From: Crocosphaera sp.
GTDB lineage: Bacteria; Cyanobacteriota; Cyanobacteriia; Cyanobacteriales; Microcystaceae
Assembly (NCBI GenBank): GCA_030064955.1
Contig: JASJDW010000025.1
Coordinates: 1 to 62,953 of the forward strand
DNA length: 62,953 bases
Direction: 5' to 3'
Every line of letters begins with the position of its first letter. Positions within the stretch are counted from its first letter, which is position 1. Below the pieces are notes generated by a model, which made no database searches, had not been told where the DNA came from, and saw only the letters and a program-made list of their open reading frames with translations. A program made the translations under genes and the position numbers. Positions 1 to 9,387 of this stretch are shown here, piece after piece.

Positions 1-55
1 GAATAACTGTTTTACACTTTAGATGTATATTATCAATAATCAAATCGAATAATTT

Positions 56-1756
56 TTAAGTATGATGATTATTGACAATTTCTAAGGCTAAAATCTTTTT
101 ATGATCATCATCTTGATTGATGTAGTCTATTAAAATTAATTTACTTTTATCTATAATAGAGGCAATATTTTCATCATTTGATTGACTTAAATTATCTAAT
201 AACCTTCTAGGTGTAACATACTCATCTTTATTAGATTCATCTAAACATCCCCAAGTAATACAATAATCAATCGTAGCTTTAGTAATCTTTTTAGTAACTC
301 TAGGACTAGGAACAATAAACTCTAAACATCTAACAGCAAAATCTAATAAATTACCTTGTTTTTCCAGATCATTTTTAGCTGTTTCAATTTCATTCACTAA
401 ACTATTTAATAATTCATCTCCTCCATCTTCTGTTTTCTTATCTTGAAGTTTAAATGCTAATTGACAAACCATATCCCATTCTTGATTAGCAATTTTTGGT
501 AACAGTATATCTAATAATACTTCTACACTTTTACTATTTCTAACTAAACTACAAGCAGTAAAATATTCTAAAAAAGTTCGATGGGTAAACTTGTATAAAT
601 CATCTCCATCTTTATTAATTCCAACATCAGTAAATACCCAAGCGCGTCCACGACAAAAACCGACAAATTCTTCTGCTGCTTTTTCTGCTTCATCGGGATC
701 ATCAAAGCGACGTTTTAAGAGATATTCTGATGCTTTTGTAATTAACTTTTGTTCAATAACTCCCCCTTGTAATGATTCATCACTATATATCCAATTAGCT
801 AAATACATGATAGTAAATTTAATTTGTGATTGAATATTTTGGATAGAACTAGGTAACTTAATATCTCTTCTTTTATCCCATCTTTCAAACAACATATCGG
901 CACATTTTTCATAAACATCTGGTCTATTTCTAGGGATATATCCTTCTCCTCGATAGATATTACACATTAGTCCTAACATTAACGGATTTTTTTGTAAGTC
1001 AGGAACCCCTTTACTTTCATTCAGAAATGCTTCAACTTTTTTAGTTCTTTTCTCTTCTATTTCATCTGTTGTTACTTTAAACCACTTTTCTGCATATTCT
1101 TTCACTTGTTTTTCATTAAAAGATCCTAAGCTAAACGTATTAAATCTTTCTTCATTTAAAGGTGCTTCTTTATAACCTACTTCACGGGAAGTCACTAATA
1201 TAGGAACAGAAAAATATAAATTAGCAAAATCTTCTACATCATCCCGAATTTTTTGGCGATCGCTTGTATTTGTGAGTTCATCTAATCCATCGAAAATGAC
1301 TACAGCACGACCATTTAACAATAAATATTCAACTGCATCACTGGGAAAAGATGTTATTTGATAATTAGCCTTAATATTATTGTTGATAAATTCTAAAATA
1401 GAGCAATGATCTTGTTGATTTTGAGACGCATAATCTCTTAAAATAACCAGAAAAGGAGTAACTTGTCTATCAGCTAATAATCTATTCTCATATTGGATTG
1501 CTAAATCATAGCATAATTTTTGTGAAAAGGTTGATTTTCCACCTCCAGGATCACCTAATAACACAGTACGATGTAACACACTATAAAATTCAGTAATTGA
1601 TAAATCTTCTGATCCTGTTCGATTAGAATAATAGTTAGGAAAAAAGTTAGGACAAACATAAATTTCATCCATTGAGATTTTTTTAGTTGCATCTACAAAG
1701 GGAGGAGTAATAAACCCATGACGGTTAGCAACTTGATTACGGTATTTTTTTTTCAA
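56..1756 (-). pseudogene. NACHT-domain NTPase, C-terminal part of a split gene
   Basis: 566 codons from a TTG. Seen: P-loop GDPGGGKS at residues 68-75 and a NACHT-type Walker B (VVIFDGLDEL) at about 152-161, then a helical region with FTHRTFLEYF near residue 395, typical of the winged-helix part after NACHT. No C-terminal repeat sensor is visible. NACHT STAND NTPases bind ATP, oligomerise and often act in antiphage defence. The first residues (KKYRNQVANRHGFITPP) look like the linker that in related cyanobacterial proteins joins an N-terminal helical domain to NACHT. The ORF next upstream encodes such a helical region and overlaps by 20 bp in another frame, so the two are read as halves of one gene separated by a 1-nt shift at an A9 run (coding strand, about 1744-1752). 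It may be a real mutation, a sequencing error, or a slippage-expressed gene; the TTG could also allow independent translation. The domain call is secure; intact or broken is not. Confidence 0.75.
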
Positions 1757-2324
1757 ATTGTAATATTTCTTGAACAGTTGATTTATTTTGTTTATGTAAA
1801 CAGTCTAAAACCCTTTGAATATTTGCTAATTCATCTACGAGAATACGATGACGTAGATTAGATTTAGCTTCATGAGCAGACAATCTTCCTTTATCAATAG
1901 CATCCGTTAAAACTTGTTCACATCCTTGCACTAAAATTTCAAAAATTTCAATGCTTTCTTGTTCAATATCCTTAGTAGAGATATCTGTATACAAAGAAAA
2001 AGCTTGTAAAAATCCCCTTTTAATTGTATCTAAATTATTCTGTTTACTATCCAAAATTGATGCAGAATAAACTTGTCTAATGACTTGTTCTGCTTCTGGG
2101 GCAACAAGAAAAGAACAAATAGGATGACTTTCAGGATCATCGTAGTTTTCTATAATGTCTAAAACTTTTTCTTGAGCTTCTTCTAAAATTGGCTGTAATG
2201 CTATTTCTTTTAACTTCCTTTTCTCTAATCTTTCTTTACCAATAATTTTGTCATGACTCCAATTTACAGCAGGATTGAGTAAAGGGGTTAATCCTCTCAC
2301 AATTAAAGATAAATCAACTGACAT
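1737..2324 (-). pseudogene. N-terminal helical part of the split NACHT protein
   Basis: 195 codons, ATG start. The predicted product is all-helical with no enzyme motif or membrane segment. It opens with MSVDLSLIVRGLTPLLNPAV and ends QFEKKIP just past a run of nine A. Removing one A would continue the frame as FEKKYRNQVANRHG, that is, directly into the NACHT ORF downstream. In STAND NTPases an N-terminal helical domain carries or recruits the effector; its function here is unknown. The two ORFs overlap by 20 bp. Whether both are made separately, fused by slippage, or dead cannot be told from one sequence. Confidence 0.6.
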
Positions 2325-2359
2325 AATTTTTTATCGTCAAACTAAAAATAATAATAATA

Positions 2360-2439
2360 TTTTATCAGATTGTAGGGTGGGCAAAGCCCAAGGATTATGT
2401 AAAATTTGAGATATTTTAAATTCTTGCCCACCTGATAAA
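2360..2439. repeat. Inverted repeat with GGTGGGCA core
   Basis: Left arm TTTTATCAG, seven bases, then GGTGGGCAA; right arm TTGCCCACCTGATAAAA. The arms pair apart from the 7-nt insertion. A second element with the GGTGGGCA core lies at 60359-60426, so this is a dispersed family. It separates the divergent NACHT gene and the small ORF at 2485 and could also act as a hairpin in RNA. Confidence 0.6.
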
Positions 2440-2484
2440 ATTGATATTATAAGAACTTATTGCAATAAATAGCGTAAAACAACG

Positions 2485-2709
2485 ATGACTCTAACAGACT
2501 TATTAAATGAAGCGAAACAGCTTAAGCTTAAAGAACAAGTGCAACTCGCAACACAACTAATGCAATGGGTAGAAATTCAACTGCATCAAGAAACGACCTC
2601 TAGCACAGAAAAAAAATCACGAAAACCTGGACTTAATAGAGGATATTGTTTGATTGCAGATGATTTTGATGACCCATTATCTGATGAATTTTGGGTAAGA
2701 AAATCCTGA
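2485..2709 (+). CDS. Small antitoxin-like protein (orphan)
   Basis: 74 codons. The N-terminus is a charged amphipathic helix (MTLTDLLNEAKQLKLKEQVQ) of the kind seen in small cyanobacterial antitoxins (DUF2281/VapB-like). The C-terminus LIADDFDDPLSDEFW resembles the acidic DDFD-PL tail by which such antitoxins bind a PIN or RelE toxin. No toxin ORF follows in the 190 bp before the next gene, so it appears orphaned or acts on a toxin elsewhere. The family call rests on motif resemblance only. Confidence 0.5.
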   Translation: MTLTDLLNEAKQLKLKEQVQLATQLMQWVEIQLHQETTSSTEKKSRKPGLNRGYCLIADDFDDPLSDEFWVRKS

Positions 2710-2791
2710 AATCACCATTAGAAATCCTCTTTAAAAATTGATAACTTACATTTAAAAATCCTCCTGACTCCTGCCTCCTCCTTAAAAAAAC

Positions 2792-2820
2792 TTGCTTACT
2801 TTGCATAAACCCGTTAAAAT
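2792..2820 (+). promoter_or_regulatory. Predicted promoter for the acyl/ACP cluster
   Basis: TTGCTT (2792-2797) and TAAAAT (2815-2820) are separated by 17 bp, a good sigma70-type match. A second -10-like TATAAT lies near 2845. A strong Shine-Dalgarno (AAGGAGG) sits just before the ATG at 2899. Confidence 0.45.
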
Positions 2821-2898
2821 AGCCATTAATTTTTGTAAAGGCTATAATATACCCTGCAAAGGAATAGCCTAAAGCAAAGCTACCTAAGGAGGCGCGTC

Positions 2899-4707
2899 AT
2901 GCACCAACTCAAGCAATATTGGGTTGCTGAAAGACTCGACAAAGACTTAGGAGATCCCTGGACTCCTGAGAGTGTAATGTCGTTTAAGAAAGTCGTTGAT
3001 ATTGATGAGACAGAGGAATTTCCTCACTCAGAGATAGAATGGCTTTACAATTGGAAACTGCAACATTACTATGTTCCGGCGGAGTGTGGTGGGGAGTTTA
3101 CTTCTTTTGAGGAATTTTTAGCGTTTGTTCGCGTTTTATGTCGTCGAGATCAAACCATAGGGATCGCGTTTACTACCCTATTTTGGTCTTTTATTACTTG
3201 GATGGCAGGCAACGATGAACAAAAGCAACAATTGGCCCAATACATCAAAAATGAAAACGGAGCGATGTGTTTAGGCTATTCTGAGAGAGAACATGGGAGT
3301 GATCTAATTGGTGGTGATTTAACAGCGAAAAAAGTCCCAGGAGGCTACATTCTCAATGGAGAAAAATGGCCGATTAATCGGGCAACGATTTCAGGAATAT
3401 CCTATATTTTAGCTAAAACCGATCCAGAGGGTGGACCCAAATGTTTAACCCTGTTTATGGTGGATAAAAGTCAATTAAACCCTGATAATTATTACAATTT
3501 ACCTAAAATTTTAACCCACGGTATCCGAGCTTCTGATATGAGTGGGATCGGGTTTAAAGATTGTTTTGTTCCTGACTCCATGCGCATAAAAGAGGAAGGA
3601 GACGGATTAGAATTTGCTTTAAAAGGCTTTCAAGTCACTCGAACTTTTTGTGCTGCTTTTTCATTAGGTGCAGCGGATACTGCGTTAAGAACCACTTTAA
3701 ATTTTGCGGTTAAACGGGTGGTTTATGGGAAAAAAGTAATCGATATTCCCCAACCCCGTAAAATTTTGGTAGATGCGTTTTTAGACATTTTAATTTGTGA
3801 TTGCGAAACCATTGGCGCATCCAGAGGGTTCCATGTCATCCCTGAACAGTTTAGCGTCTGGGCCTCGGTAACCAAATACTTTGTTACCACCCAAATAGAA
3901 ACCATGATCAACAACGTTTACACTGTACTTGGATCACGGTTCTATATGCGTGAAGAACACGACTGGGGTATCTTCCAAAAGGTACTGCGGGATAACTCCA
4001 TCATCAGTATGTTTGATGGTAGTACAGTGGTTAATTTACACGCTTTAATGCTTCAATTTCGTCAATTAACCAAACAAAGATCCCGTCGTAAACCAGAAGC
4101 GATCGCCAATTTACAAAAACGCTTAGAAGCCATTTTTTCCTTAGAACAACCCTTACCTCCATTTAATGGGGAGAAACTGGAGTTATTTGGTCGGGGTGTG
4201 GATGATCCCCTACAAGGACTAGAAATTGCCCTACAACAGCTAGAAGCTCTAAAAGAGACAGCTAATGTAGACGAAGAGGTGTTAGAAAAGCTCATGGTTT
4301 TGGGTAATTTAGTCTTAGAGGAATTAGACACCCACGACGAGTTAATTGCTAACTCACAATTTGAATACGGCCATGATCAATCTCCAGAATTGTTTGAAAT
4401 TGCCAAAAAATACTGTACCCTTCATGCTGCAAGCTGTTGTTTACAGATGTGGTTATACAATCGAACAATTTTAGGGGACTTTTTTGCCAAAGGGGAATGG
4501 TTAGTATTGAGCTTACATCGACTCTTAAGAACAATTCGACCTTTACCCTACAGCATTTCTGATGTATATGTGGAAAATACCGCCCAACAACTGCTACAAC
4601 TTTACAAAGAAGATAAACTTTTTTCAATCGTTCCTTTTCAATTAGCTCATTCACCGATAAACGAGGATCCCTCTTATGCAAGTTCAAAGCTCCAGCTACA
4701 AGCTTGA
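2899..4707 (+). CDS. Acyl-CoA/acyl-ACP dehydrogenase-like flavoprotein
   Basis: 602 codons with a strong SD (AAGGAGG) before the ATG. The first ~400 residues follow the acyl-CoA dehydrogenase fold: the flavin-binding stretch MCLGYSEREHGSDL near 125-138, GEKWPINRA near 155, and the C-terminal helical domain. The position that usually holds the catalytic Glu (EG in medium-chain enzymes) reads FDG, with Asp373. About 200 extra residues follow, rich in Leu and Glu. The 3' end overlaps the acyl carrier protein gene by 32 bp, so the likely substrate is an acyl group on that ACP. Role inferred: FAD-dependent alpha-beta dehydrogenation in a specialised lipid or secondary-metabolite route. Family secure, substrate unknown. 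Confidence 0.8.
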   Translation: MHQLKQYWVAERLDKDLGDPWTPESVMSFKKVVDIDETEEFPHSEIEWLYNWKLQHYYVPAECGGEFTSFEEFLAFVRVLCRRDQTIGIAFTTLFWSFITWMAGNDEQKQQLAQYIKNENGAMCLGYSEREHGSDLIGGDLTAKKVPGGYILNGEKWPINRATISGISYILAKTDPEGGPKCLTLFMVDKSQLNPDNYYNLPKILTHGIRASDMSGIGFKDCFVPDSMRIKEEGDGLEFALKGFQVTRTFCAAFSLGAADTALRTTLNFAVKRVVYGKKVIDIPQPRKILVDAFLDILICDCETIGASRGFHVIPEQFSVWASVTKYFVTTQIETMINNVYTVLGSRFYMREEHDWGIFQKVLRDNSIISMFDGSTVVNLHALMLQFRQLTKQRSRRKPEAIANLQKRLEAIFSLEQPLPPFNGEKLELFGRGVDDPLQGLEIALQQLEALKETANVDEEVLEKLMVLGNLVLEELDTHDELIANSQFEYGHDQSPELFEIAKKYCTLHAASCCLQMWLYNRTILGDFFAKGEWLVLSLHRLLRTIRPLPYSISDVYVENTAQQLLQLYKEDKLFSIVPFQLAHSPINEDPSYASSKLQLQA

Positions 4708-5086
4708 TGACCAAGCAGCAGCTACCACACCGGTCGAAACTGTTCAAAATTGGCTGATTAAGCAGTTAGCTGAGCAGTTACGTCTTGACCCTGCTAGTAT
4801 TAAAATTACCGAACCCTTTACCCGTTATGGCCTTGATTCTATCGATGCTGTAACCTTAGTGGGAGACTTGGAAGATTGGTTAGATTTAGACTTACCTGAT
4901 ACCTTATTCTGGGATCATCCTACTGTAGAAAAATCAGCCCAATATCTCGAAGAAAATTATGATCTTGCTGATGCACTGAGTAGTGTTGAATCAGAGCAAA
5001 CAGCAACAGAAGAACCCGTTAATCAAACTCAAGATAATAATAACGAGAAAAAAGGATGGGGCAATCTTTTTGGGAGATTCAAGTAA
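4676..5086 (+). CDS. Acyl carrier protein with acidic C-terminal tail
   Basis: 136 codons. The phosphopantetheine attachment motif GLDSIDAV is complete, with Ser55 as the expected carrier residue. The sequence around it (LRLDPASIKITEPFTRYGLDS) resembles PKS/NRPS-type carrier domains more than fatty-acid AcpP, as does the downstream FWDHPTVEKSAQYL. The last ~40 residues are low-complexity Gln/Glu/Asn, ending in basic GWGNLFGRFK, perhaps a membrane or partner tether. The start overlaps the dehydrogenase gene by 32 bp, indicating translational coupling. No adenylating (FAAL) or ketosynthase gene is in view to load it. Confidence 0.85.
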   Translation: MQVQSSSYKLDDQAAATTPVETVQNWLIKQLAEQLRLDPASIKITEPFTRYGLDSIDAVTLVGDLEDWLDLDLPDTLFWDHPTVEKSAQYLEENYDLADALSSVESEQTATEEPVNQTQDNNNEKKGWGNLFGRFK

Positions 5087-5389
5087 AAGAAAGATAAACC
5101 ATAAAATCATTAATAGGGTTAGTCAAGTGTAATTCTGGGCTAACCTTTATTTTTGATGGGTAATAGAATTAGGAGCGATTGATACTATATCCGTTTCTCA
5201 AAACCCCCTTATGTATTACTCGATAACACTCTAGAGACGTTTCATGAAACGTCTCTACAAAAGTTGGGTATGGCAACAGAATTTGGTATGAAATGTAACT
5301 TCACCTGCTATAGTATTAAAAATTCTAACTTCTGTTTCGTGAGAACTCAATTATTAGGTTTTATTCTTTAAATGTAAATTATTATATGT
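5087..5389. repeat. Intergenic repeat with perfect 26-bp palindrome
   Basis: No gene seen in these 303 bp. 5232-5257 is a perfect palindrome whose arms read TAGAGACGTTTCA and TGAAACGTCTCTA. Similar GAGACGTT palindromes are dispersed in many cyanobacterial genomes. Around it, ACTATAT near 5186 and CTATAGT near 5314 may be the ends of a MITE-like element. The spacer separates the ACP gene from the MBOAT gene, so the second half of the cluster may have its own promoter. Confidence 0.6.
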
Positions 5390-6847
5390 ATGAATTACTC
5401 TGATTTTTCATTTTGGTGGATCTTAATTTTATTTAGCGTTCCTTTTTTTACGGTTCGTTATGTAGCGCAGTCAGCTAATTTATGGCGCGGAATTTTCGAT
5501 AGTATTGGTTTATTAGCCTTATCTTTTTTGCTTTTTTTCCATGCGAGTCGTTCTAGTTTTATTATTTTTGTCGCTGAACTTGTATTTAACTATTTGATGG
5601 TGCAATGGATGCTGCGATCGCAAGGTTGGAAAGCAAAATTGATCGCCACTGTTGTTATTGTTATTAATGTTTCCATTTTAGCCTATTTTAAATACTTAAC
5701 TTTCTTTGTGGAAGATGTTATTGGTTTATTTATTACTATTCCTGGAAACTGGCAACAATTATCACCCATTCCTGTCAGAAATACTATCCCTCCAGGGGTT
5801 TCTTTTTATACTTTCCAAATGGTTGCTTTTGTAGTAGATTCCCTGAATGCAAGAAAAAAGAAACCCATTGCTTTTATTGATTATCTGAATTTTATTGCTT
5901 TTTTCCCCCAAATTGTTGCCGGTCCCATTGAAAGACGGGGAGATTTATTTCCTCAGATTGAATCTTTTCGTTTTAAATTTAGGGTAGACAACTTTGAAAC
6001 AGGTTTAAAATGGATTTCTTTAGGGTTATTTATGAAGTTTGTTTTAGCAGATAATATTGCCCCCTATATTGATTTACAAGTTGCTGATAATGCTTGGACG
6101 GTTTGGTTTTTTGCATTACTATTTACCCTAAGAATTTATTTTGATTTTGCTGGTTATAGTTTCGTTGCTGTTGGTATTGCCAGCTTTTTAGGGGTTAAAT
6201 TAACCGTCAACTTTTTAGCCCCCTATACCTCCCAAAGTATCAATGAATTTTGGCGACGTTGGCACATTACACTAAGTACCTGGTTTAGAGATTATGTCTT
6301 TTTACCTTTGATGGGATCGAATAAACAATGGGCAGCGTTTTACCTGTTTTTAACCTTTACGTTATCAGGATTTTGGCACGGGGCAGCCTGGAATTTTATC
6401 ATCTGGGGTGCTTATCATGGTGCGCTATTATTAGTATTAAGATATTTAGGACGACCTTTTTATGGATTCGTAGGAGACTATCTTCCTCGTCCTCAGATCG
6501 TCTCTTGGTTTTTAACCTTTGCTTCGGTGACGTTAGGTTGTCTTTTCTTTATGGAAACTAACAGTCGACGACTGTTAACGAAGTTAATTACAATCTTAAC
6601 TCCCAGTGCTTATTCTTGGGAAAATTTGCAAGGTGTGTTGGGATCGTATAGTATTAATGAAACTTCAGCGTTGCTGTTGGTTTTAGCTTTATCACTGTTT
6701 GTCCTTTTAATGGAACATTTAGCAGTGTGGCAAGGCAAATTTGAATATGATTTATTATTATCCCGTTGGTTGTCTCCTGTTTTATTAGCTTTAACCATTT
6801 TATTAGCTGCTAATACACCATCTGAGTTTATTTATTTTGAGTTCTAA
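5390..6847 (+). CDS. MBOAT-family membrane O-acyltransferase (AlgI/DltB type)
   Basis: 485 codons, integral membrane protein with about ten hydrophobic segments. Family motifs are intact: NEFWRRWHITLSTWFRDY near 285-302 and GFWHGAAWN with the presumed catalytic His330. AlgI/DltB-type MBOATs pass an acyl group from a donor across the membrane to an extracytoplasmic acceptor such as a polysaccharide; DltB uses a carrier-protein-bound donor. An ACP gene lies just upstream, so a carrier-bound acyl donor is plausible here, though unproven. The stop shares one base with the start of the flavoprotein gene (TAATG), showing coupling. The acceptor is unknown. Confidence 0.88.
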   Translation: MNYSDFSFWWILILFSVPFFTVRYVAQSANLWRGIFDSIGLLALSFLLFFHASRSSFIIFVAELVFNYLMVQWMLRSQGWKAKLIATVVIVINVSILAYFKYLTFFVEDVIGLFITIPGNWQQLSPIPVRNTIPPGVSFYTFQMVAFVVDSLNARKKKPIAFIDYLNFIAFFPQIVAGPIERRGDLFPQIESFRFKFRVDNFETGLKWISLGLFMKFVLADNIAPYIDLQVADNAWTVWFFALLFTLRIYFDFAGYSFVAVGIASFLGVKLTVNFLAPYTSQSINEFWRRWHITLSTWFRDYVFLPLMGSNKQWAAFYLFLTFTLSGFWHGAAWNFIIWGAYHGALLLVLRYLGRPFYGFVGDYLPRPQIVSWFLTFASVTLGCLFFMETNSRRLLTKLITILTPSAYSWENLQGVLGSYSINETSALLLVLALSLFVLLMEHLAVWQGKFEYDLLLSRWLSPVLLALTILLAANTPSEFIYFEF

Positions 6848-8097
6848 TGAATAGTAAACATCCCATTAATATCTGTGTTTTAGGCGGAGGGTTTAGCGGT
6901 TTATATACTGCTTTATATCTCAGTAATCATCCTCAAGTAAAGTCAGGTGATTGGAAAATCACCTTAGTCGAACGCAATGACAACTTTTTGTTTACTCCTC
7001 TATTATATGAGTTAATTACAGGAGAATTACAACGTTGGGAAATTGCGCCAACTTACCAAAAATTATTGGCCGGAACCTCTATCCAATTTTGTCAACATAT
7101 TGTTAAAAAAATTGACTTAGATAATCGTCAGGTTCAACTAGATAATGATAAAAGTTTAACTTATGATTACTTGGTTTTAGGGTTAGGGACTCAAAACCGT
7201 TGGGTAGATATTCCAGGGTTAAAAAATTATGCTTTAACCTTTAGAACATTACAAGATTTAGAACAGTTACAAGCCAAAATACACTACTTAGAAACCTTAG
7301 ATAGAAAGAATTTTAGAGTTGCTATTATTGGCGGTGGACCGAATGGTGTAGAATTATCTTGTAAGTTAGCTGATCGCCTAGGAAAACGAGCAGAAGTCTT
7401 ATTAATTGATCGCGGAAATCAAATTTTAAAAGGGTTATCTAAAGGAGTTCGTAAAGCATCTTATCATGCCTTAGGTTCGCGTCGTGTTCAATTGTATTTG
7501 AATACAAATGTTAAAGAAATTAAGGAAGATTTAATTACTATCAATCATGGGGAGCAAAATATTGATGTTCCTGTAAATATAGTTATCTGGGTGGCTGGAA
7601 CTCAGTCAAGAAGCTTAATTCAATCATTGAATTGTCAACAAACTAGCTCAGGTAAACTATTAACCAATTCTAGGTTACAACTCATTGATTACCCGAAAGT
7701 CTTTGCATTAGGCGATTTAGCACAAATCAGTAGTAAAAATCACTCTTTTCCCGGTACGGCTCAAGTTGCTTATCAACAAGCTAGTTGTGCAGCTAAAAAT
7801 ATTGCTGCTATCATCGAAAATAAGCCCTTAAAATCCTTCAACTATCTTCATTTAGGAGATATGTTAACCCTAGGAAGAAGAACCGCGATTATCTCTAGTT
7901 ACGGGATCAATATTAGTGGACAAGTAGGGGGAATGATGCGACGATTAGCTTATATCTTCCGTTTACCTACCATGCGTCATCGTCTTCAAGTTTTGAGGAA
8001 TTTTGTACAAAAAATTGGCTTAAAAATCCGTCGTTTCTTTAGAGCAATTATAGGTAGTTTATTAGGGCAAAAGTCATCTAGAAAATACTTAGAATAA
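6847..8097 (+). CDS. ndbB: NDH-2-type FAD/NAD(P)H oxidoreductase, NdbB-like
   Basis: 416 codons. Two Rossmann motifs: FAD-binding VLGGGFSGLYTA at 12-23 and NAD(P)-binding AIIGGGPNGVEL near 160-171. FLFTPLLYELITGELQRWEI and the C-terminal LGDMLTLGRRTA resemble the NdbB/NDC1 branch of type II NAD(P)H dehydrogenases. That branch reduces quinones at the membrane surface, including demethylphylloquinone in vitamin K1 synthesis. It starts in the stop codon of the MBOAT gene, so it is co-translated with it. The symbol is a family assignment; cyanobacteria often carry several paralogues, and this one may serve the adjacent lipid pathway instead of K1 synthesis. Confidence 0.75.
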   Translation: MNSKHPINICVLGGGFSGLYTALYLSNHPQVKSGDWKITLVERNDNFLFTPLLYELITGELQRWEIAPTYQKLLAGTSIQFCQHIVKKIDLDNRQVQLDNDKSLTYDYLVLGLGTQNRWVDIPGLKNYALTFRTLQDLEQLQAKIHYLETLDRKNFRVAIIGGGPNGVELSCKLADRLGKRAEVLLIDRGNQILKGLSKGVRKASYHALGSRRVQLYLNTNVKEIKEDLITINHGEQNIDVPVNIVIWVAGTQSRSLIQSLNCQQTSSGKLLTNSRLQLIDYPKVFALGDLAQISSKNHSFPGTAQVAYQQASCAAKNIAAIIENKPLKSFNYLHLGDMLTLGRRTAIISSYGINISGQVGGMMRRLAYIFRLPTMRHRLQVLRNFVQKIGLKIRRFFRAIIGSLLGQKSSRKYLE

Positions 8098-8161
8098 TAA
8101 GTAAAAAATAGGGTATAATAATGAATAATCGGAAATATTGATTAACTCACCAAAAATATTA

Positions 8162-9157
8162 ATGGAAGTAGGATTTCAAAAACGATTTGACTATGTTTTA
8201 ATTTTTGGACAAGGACGTTCAGGAACCAACTGGCTTCTAGATACACTAGATTTTTCTCCTCTAACCCATTGTCGTAATGAACCTGATAAACTTCTCAACT
8301 CACCCCTATTACAATTACCTTCAGGTGTTGTTGATCAATCTTTCGAGAAAAGCTTTGGAGACCAGTGGGATCAAGCCATAGCTCTAACAAGTTCAAGAAT
8401 GGGAGTGCGAGATCGTATTGCAGCAAATCCTAAAATTTACTTACCTGAACCAATGCGTTTAAGCATTGGAAGAATGGTATTTGCTAAATCTCGTGTACGT
8501 AAACAATTGGCTAATTTAATACCTAGCTGTACTAGTTGGTCTCAAGAAGAATGGCTAATTCCTTCTTGGTATAGCAGTTCCTTGGAAATAAGTTTACCGA
8601 TCCTTAAGCTTAATCAAACTCCTGCTTGGGGTAAGTGGGTTTTAGAAAATCGTCCTCAAGCTTTAATCATTCATATTGTTCGTCATCCTGGCGGTTTTCT
8701 TAACTCTTGGAAACAAAGATATGTAAAAAGTAAATCTCTCGAACAAATTCGGCAAGCTAATAATAAACGTTTACAATCAATTGTTCAAGTTGATTCTCAA
8801 TGGGCTAAACGTATTGGTAACATAGAAGGAATGAATGTAGAAGAATCTGAGTTGTGGTACTGGTGTTATGCTAATGAAGTAATTAACAGTGCAGGGAAAG
8901 GCAAAGACAATTATCTACACATAGTTTATGAAGATTTGGTTGCTGATCCGATAAAAATTAGCCAGTTGCTCTATAAAACTGCTGGTTTACCTTGGTCTCA
9001 AGAGATTGAGCAACAAGTTTTGAAAAATTCATCTCAATCTAATCAAATTGCTAAAAGTTGGTATCAAAATCTTTCCACAAAGGAAATTGAATTAGTTAAG
9101 CAATGTTTAAAAGATAGTTTTATGGGTCAATGGTGGTCAGAAGAACAAGACTCATAA
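8162..9157 (+). CDS. PAPS-dependent sulfotransferase family protein
   Basis: 331 codons from the ATG at 8162; an in-frame TTG at 8138 would add eight residues. The 5'-phosphosulfate loop reads FGQGRSGTNWLLD near the N-terminus and the 3'-phosphate-binding region reads IVRHPGGFLNSW. These are the two hallmarks of sulfotransferases, which move sulfate from PAPS to a hydroxyl or amine. The protein has no signal peptide, so it should be cytoplasmic. It follows the flavoprotein gene by 64 bp on the same strand and probably closes the acyl/ACP/MBOAT cluster. The acceptor is unknown; a lipid or glycan is the obvious guess from context. Confidence 0.82.
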   Translation: MEVGFQKRFDYVLIFGQGRSGTNWLLDTLDFSPLTHCRNEPDKLLNSPLLQLPSGVVDQSFEKSFGDQWDQAIALTSSRMGVRDRIAANPKIYLPEPMRLSIGRMVFAKSRVRKQLANLIPSCTSWSQEEWLIPSWYSSSLEISLPILKLNQTPAWGKWVLENRPQALIIHIVRHPGGFLNSWKQRYVKSKSLEQIRQANNKRLQSIVQVDSQWAKRIGNIEGMNVEESELWYWCYANEVINSAGKGKDNYLHIVYEDLVADPIKISQLLYKTAGLPWSQEIEQQVLKNSSQSNQIAKSWYQNLSTKEIELVKQCLKDSFMGQWWSEEQDS

Positions 9158-9387
9158 AGTGACATCAAATGTTTAGGGATTATCTATTCTATTTTAGTTT
9201 ATGTAATTGATAACAAGAGTTTGGAGTAATCTGAAAGCTTCTTCAAACTATATCTTTACTATACAGTCTTAATTGAGCATTTCACTCTTTAGTTTTAAAC
9301 CCTAAATTCACTAAAAACAACTTCTTACCAGTTTTGGCTGTGGTGTTTTAGATCACTGCATTTTCTTGAAATTAGGATAACTTATAA

